From an uncultured Pirellulaceae bacterium (GTDB lineage: Bacteria; Planctomycetota; Planctomycetia; Pirellulales; Pirellulaceae): 64,000 nt of DNA. Shown here piece by piece: positions 63,439-64,000 of the stretch; position 1 is the first letter of the stretch, and each line of letters begins with the position of its first letter. The position numbers and the translations under genes were made by a program. The notes beneath the pieces are model-generated. The model was not told the origin of the DNA and searched no databases. It saw only the letters and a program-made list of their open reading frames with translations. Location of the stretch: positions 62,001-126,000 of the forward strand of contig CALKCK010000021.1 in NCBI GenBank assembly GCA_938083195.1, read 5' to 3'.

Positions 63439-64000
63439 ATGCCGTCGAATTCGAAACCAGATCGCCGTAAGTTTATATCGACCTCTGCAAAGGTCGCAGC
63501 TGTCGGTACCATTGGCACCTCAATGATTCCCAAACCTGTGTTTGGCTATCACAATAGTGATAACGACAAATTGAAGATTGGTTTGATTGGTTGTGGAGGC
63601 CGTGGGACGGGAGCGGTTTTGAACGCAACGAATGCTGATTCCAACACTTCTGTGGTGGCCTTGGCCGATGCGTTTCCAGATCGGATTGAGTCTTGTGCGA
63701 AATCACTTTCCAAACAGCTCCCCGACCGGTTTAACGTCGATAAAGATCACATGTTTGCTGGGCTGGATTGTTACAAGAATCTCGTTGCCAGCGATGTCGA
63801 CGTTGTGATACTTGCAACTCCGCCTTACTTTCGACCGATGCAATTGAAAGCTGCGGTCGACGCTGGAAAGCATGTGTTTTGCGAGAAACCTGTTGGAGTC
63901 GATGTTCCGGGTGTGCGTTCGGTGATGGAGTCCTGCAAGAAAGCAGCGGCCAATGGGCAGAGTGTTGTCTCTGGTCTCTGCTGGCGATACGACCTTGGCG
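63439..64000 (+). CDS. Tat-exported Gfo/Idh/MocA oxidoreductase (truncated by window end)
   Basis: The first 187 residues of a planctomycete-type secreted dehydrogenase are visible; the frame runs off the window edge. The N terminus carries a twin-arginine signal (DRRKFIST, then KVAAVGTIGTSM), so the folded protein with bound NAD(P) is exported. The Rossmann site follows (KIGLIGCGGRGTGAV), then VVILATPPYFRPMQLKAAVDAGKHVFCEKPVGVD with the family's EKP. Ribosome site ACGGAG lies eight bases before the ATG at 63439. Likely acts on sugars or sugar derivatives in the periplasm; the substrate cannot be read. Confidence 0.88.
   Translation, partial: MPSNSKPDRRKFISTSAKVAAVGTIGTSMIPKPVFGYHNSDNDKLKIGLIGCGGRGTGAVLNATNADSNTSVVALADAFPDRIESCAKSLSKQLPDRFNVDKDHMFAGLDCYKNLVASDVDVVILATPPYFRPMQLKAAVDAGKHVFCEKPVGVDVPGVRSVMESCKKAAANGQSVVSGLCWRYDLG

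Overview
The window looks like chromosomal DNA of a planctomycete, most likely a free-living Pirellulales-type bacterium. I infer this from family content, not from any search: a formylglycine-type sulfatase, a DUF6807 (PmoA-like) protein beside an amidohydrolase, a Tat-exported Gfo/Idh/MocA oxidoreductase, an SHD1-domain secreted protein, a CotH-ankyrin protein, a DUF1570 peptidase-like protein, a DUF4139-like secreted protein and a redoxin/cytochrome c/copper-monooxygenase-like fusion. A lipid A operon (ompH-like, lpxC, lpxA) indicates an outer membrane with lipopolysaccharide-type lipid. No rRNA, tRNA, IS element, prophage or CRISPR array was seen, so this is mostly stable core genome with some exported planctomycete-type genes.

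Layout. 0.3-11.5 kb: dihaem cytochrome c peroxidase, DUF2071 protein, the redoxin/haem/copper fusion, a two-component pair, a DUF4139-like protein, a sulfatase and a small unknown protein. 11.6-21.6 kb: ilvA and ilvC (minus strand), ppc, an aromatic amino acid hydroxylase, hemC and a DUF502 protein. 21.7-28.1 kb: ComF, an LptF/LptG permease, a thioredoxin-like lipoprotein with an in-frame UGA, an inositol monophosphatase, acylphosphatase and an ABC-2 permease. 28.3-31.8 kb: lipid A operon ending in a Gfo/Idh/MocA dehydrogenase. 32.0-38.7 kb: a membrane-anchored unknown, a flippase-like / GT2 / polytopic membrane trio, and cysS. 38.9-47.4 kb: thioesterase, amidohydrolase plus DUF6807, an ABM monooxygenase, and a tryptophan-catabolic cluster (cyclase, kynU, kynurenine 3-monooxygenase). 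47.9-57.3 kb: SHD1 protein, guaB, and xseA-xseB-prenyl synthase-dxs-nadK. 57.4-64 kb: secreted unknown, CotH-ankyrin protein, FbpB-like permease, DUF1570 protein and a truncated Tat-type oxidoreductase.

The strongest finding is at 24096-24737. A thioredoxin-fold lipoprotein reads through a TGA exactly where the first cysteine of the CxxC motif belongs (W-U-G-W-C), and a compact stem-loop of bacterial SECIS type lies 17 nt after the codon. I read it as a selenoprotein, not a broken gene. A second notable item is the leader of ilvC, which holds a possible promoter, a 12-codon reading frame, an intrinsic terminator and an alternative pairing that would disrupt that terminator: a candidate attenuator. 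Other points of interest are the altered metal-site motif in the kynurenine-formamidase-like cyclase, a dehydrogenase translationally coupled to lpxA, and several short intergenic tandem duplications.
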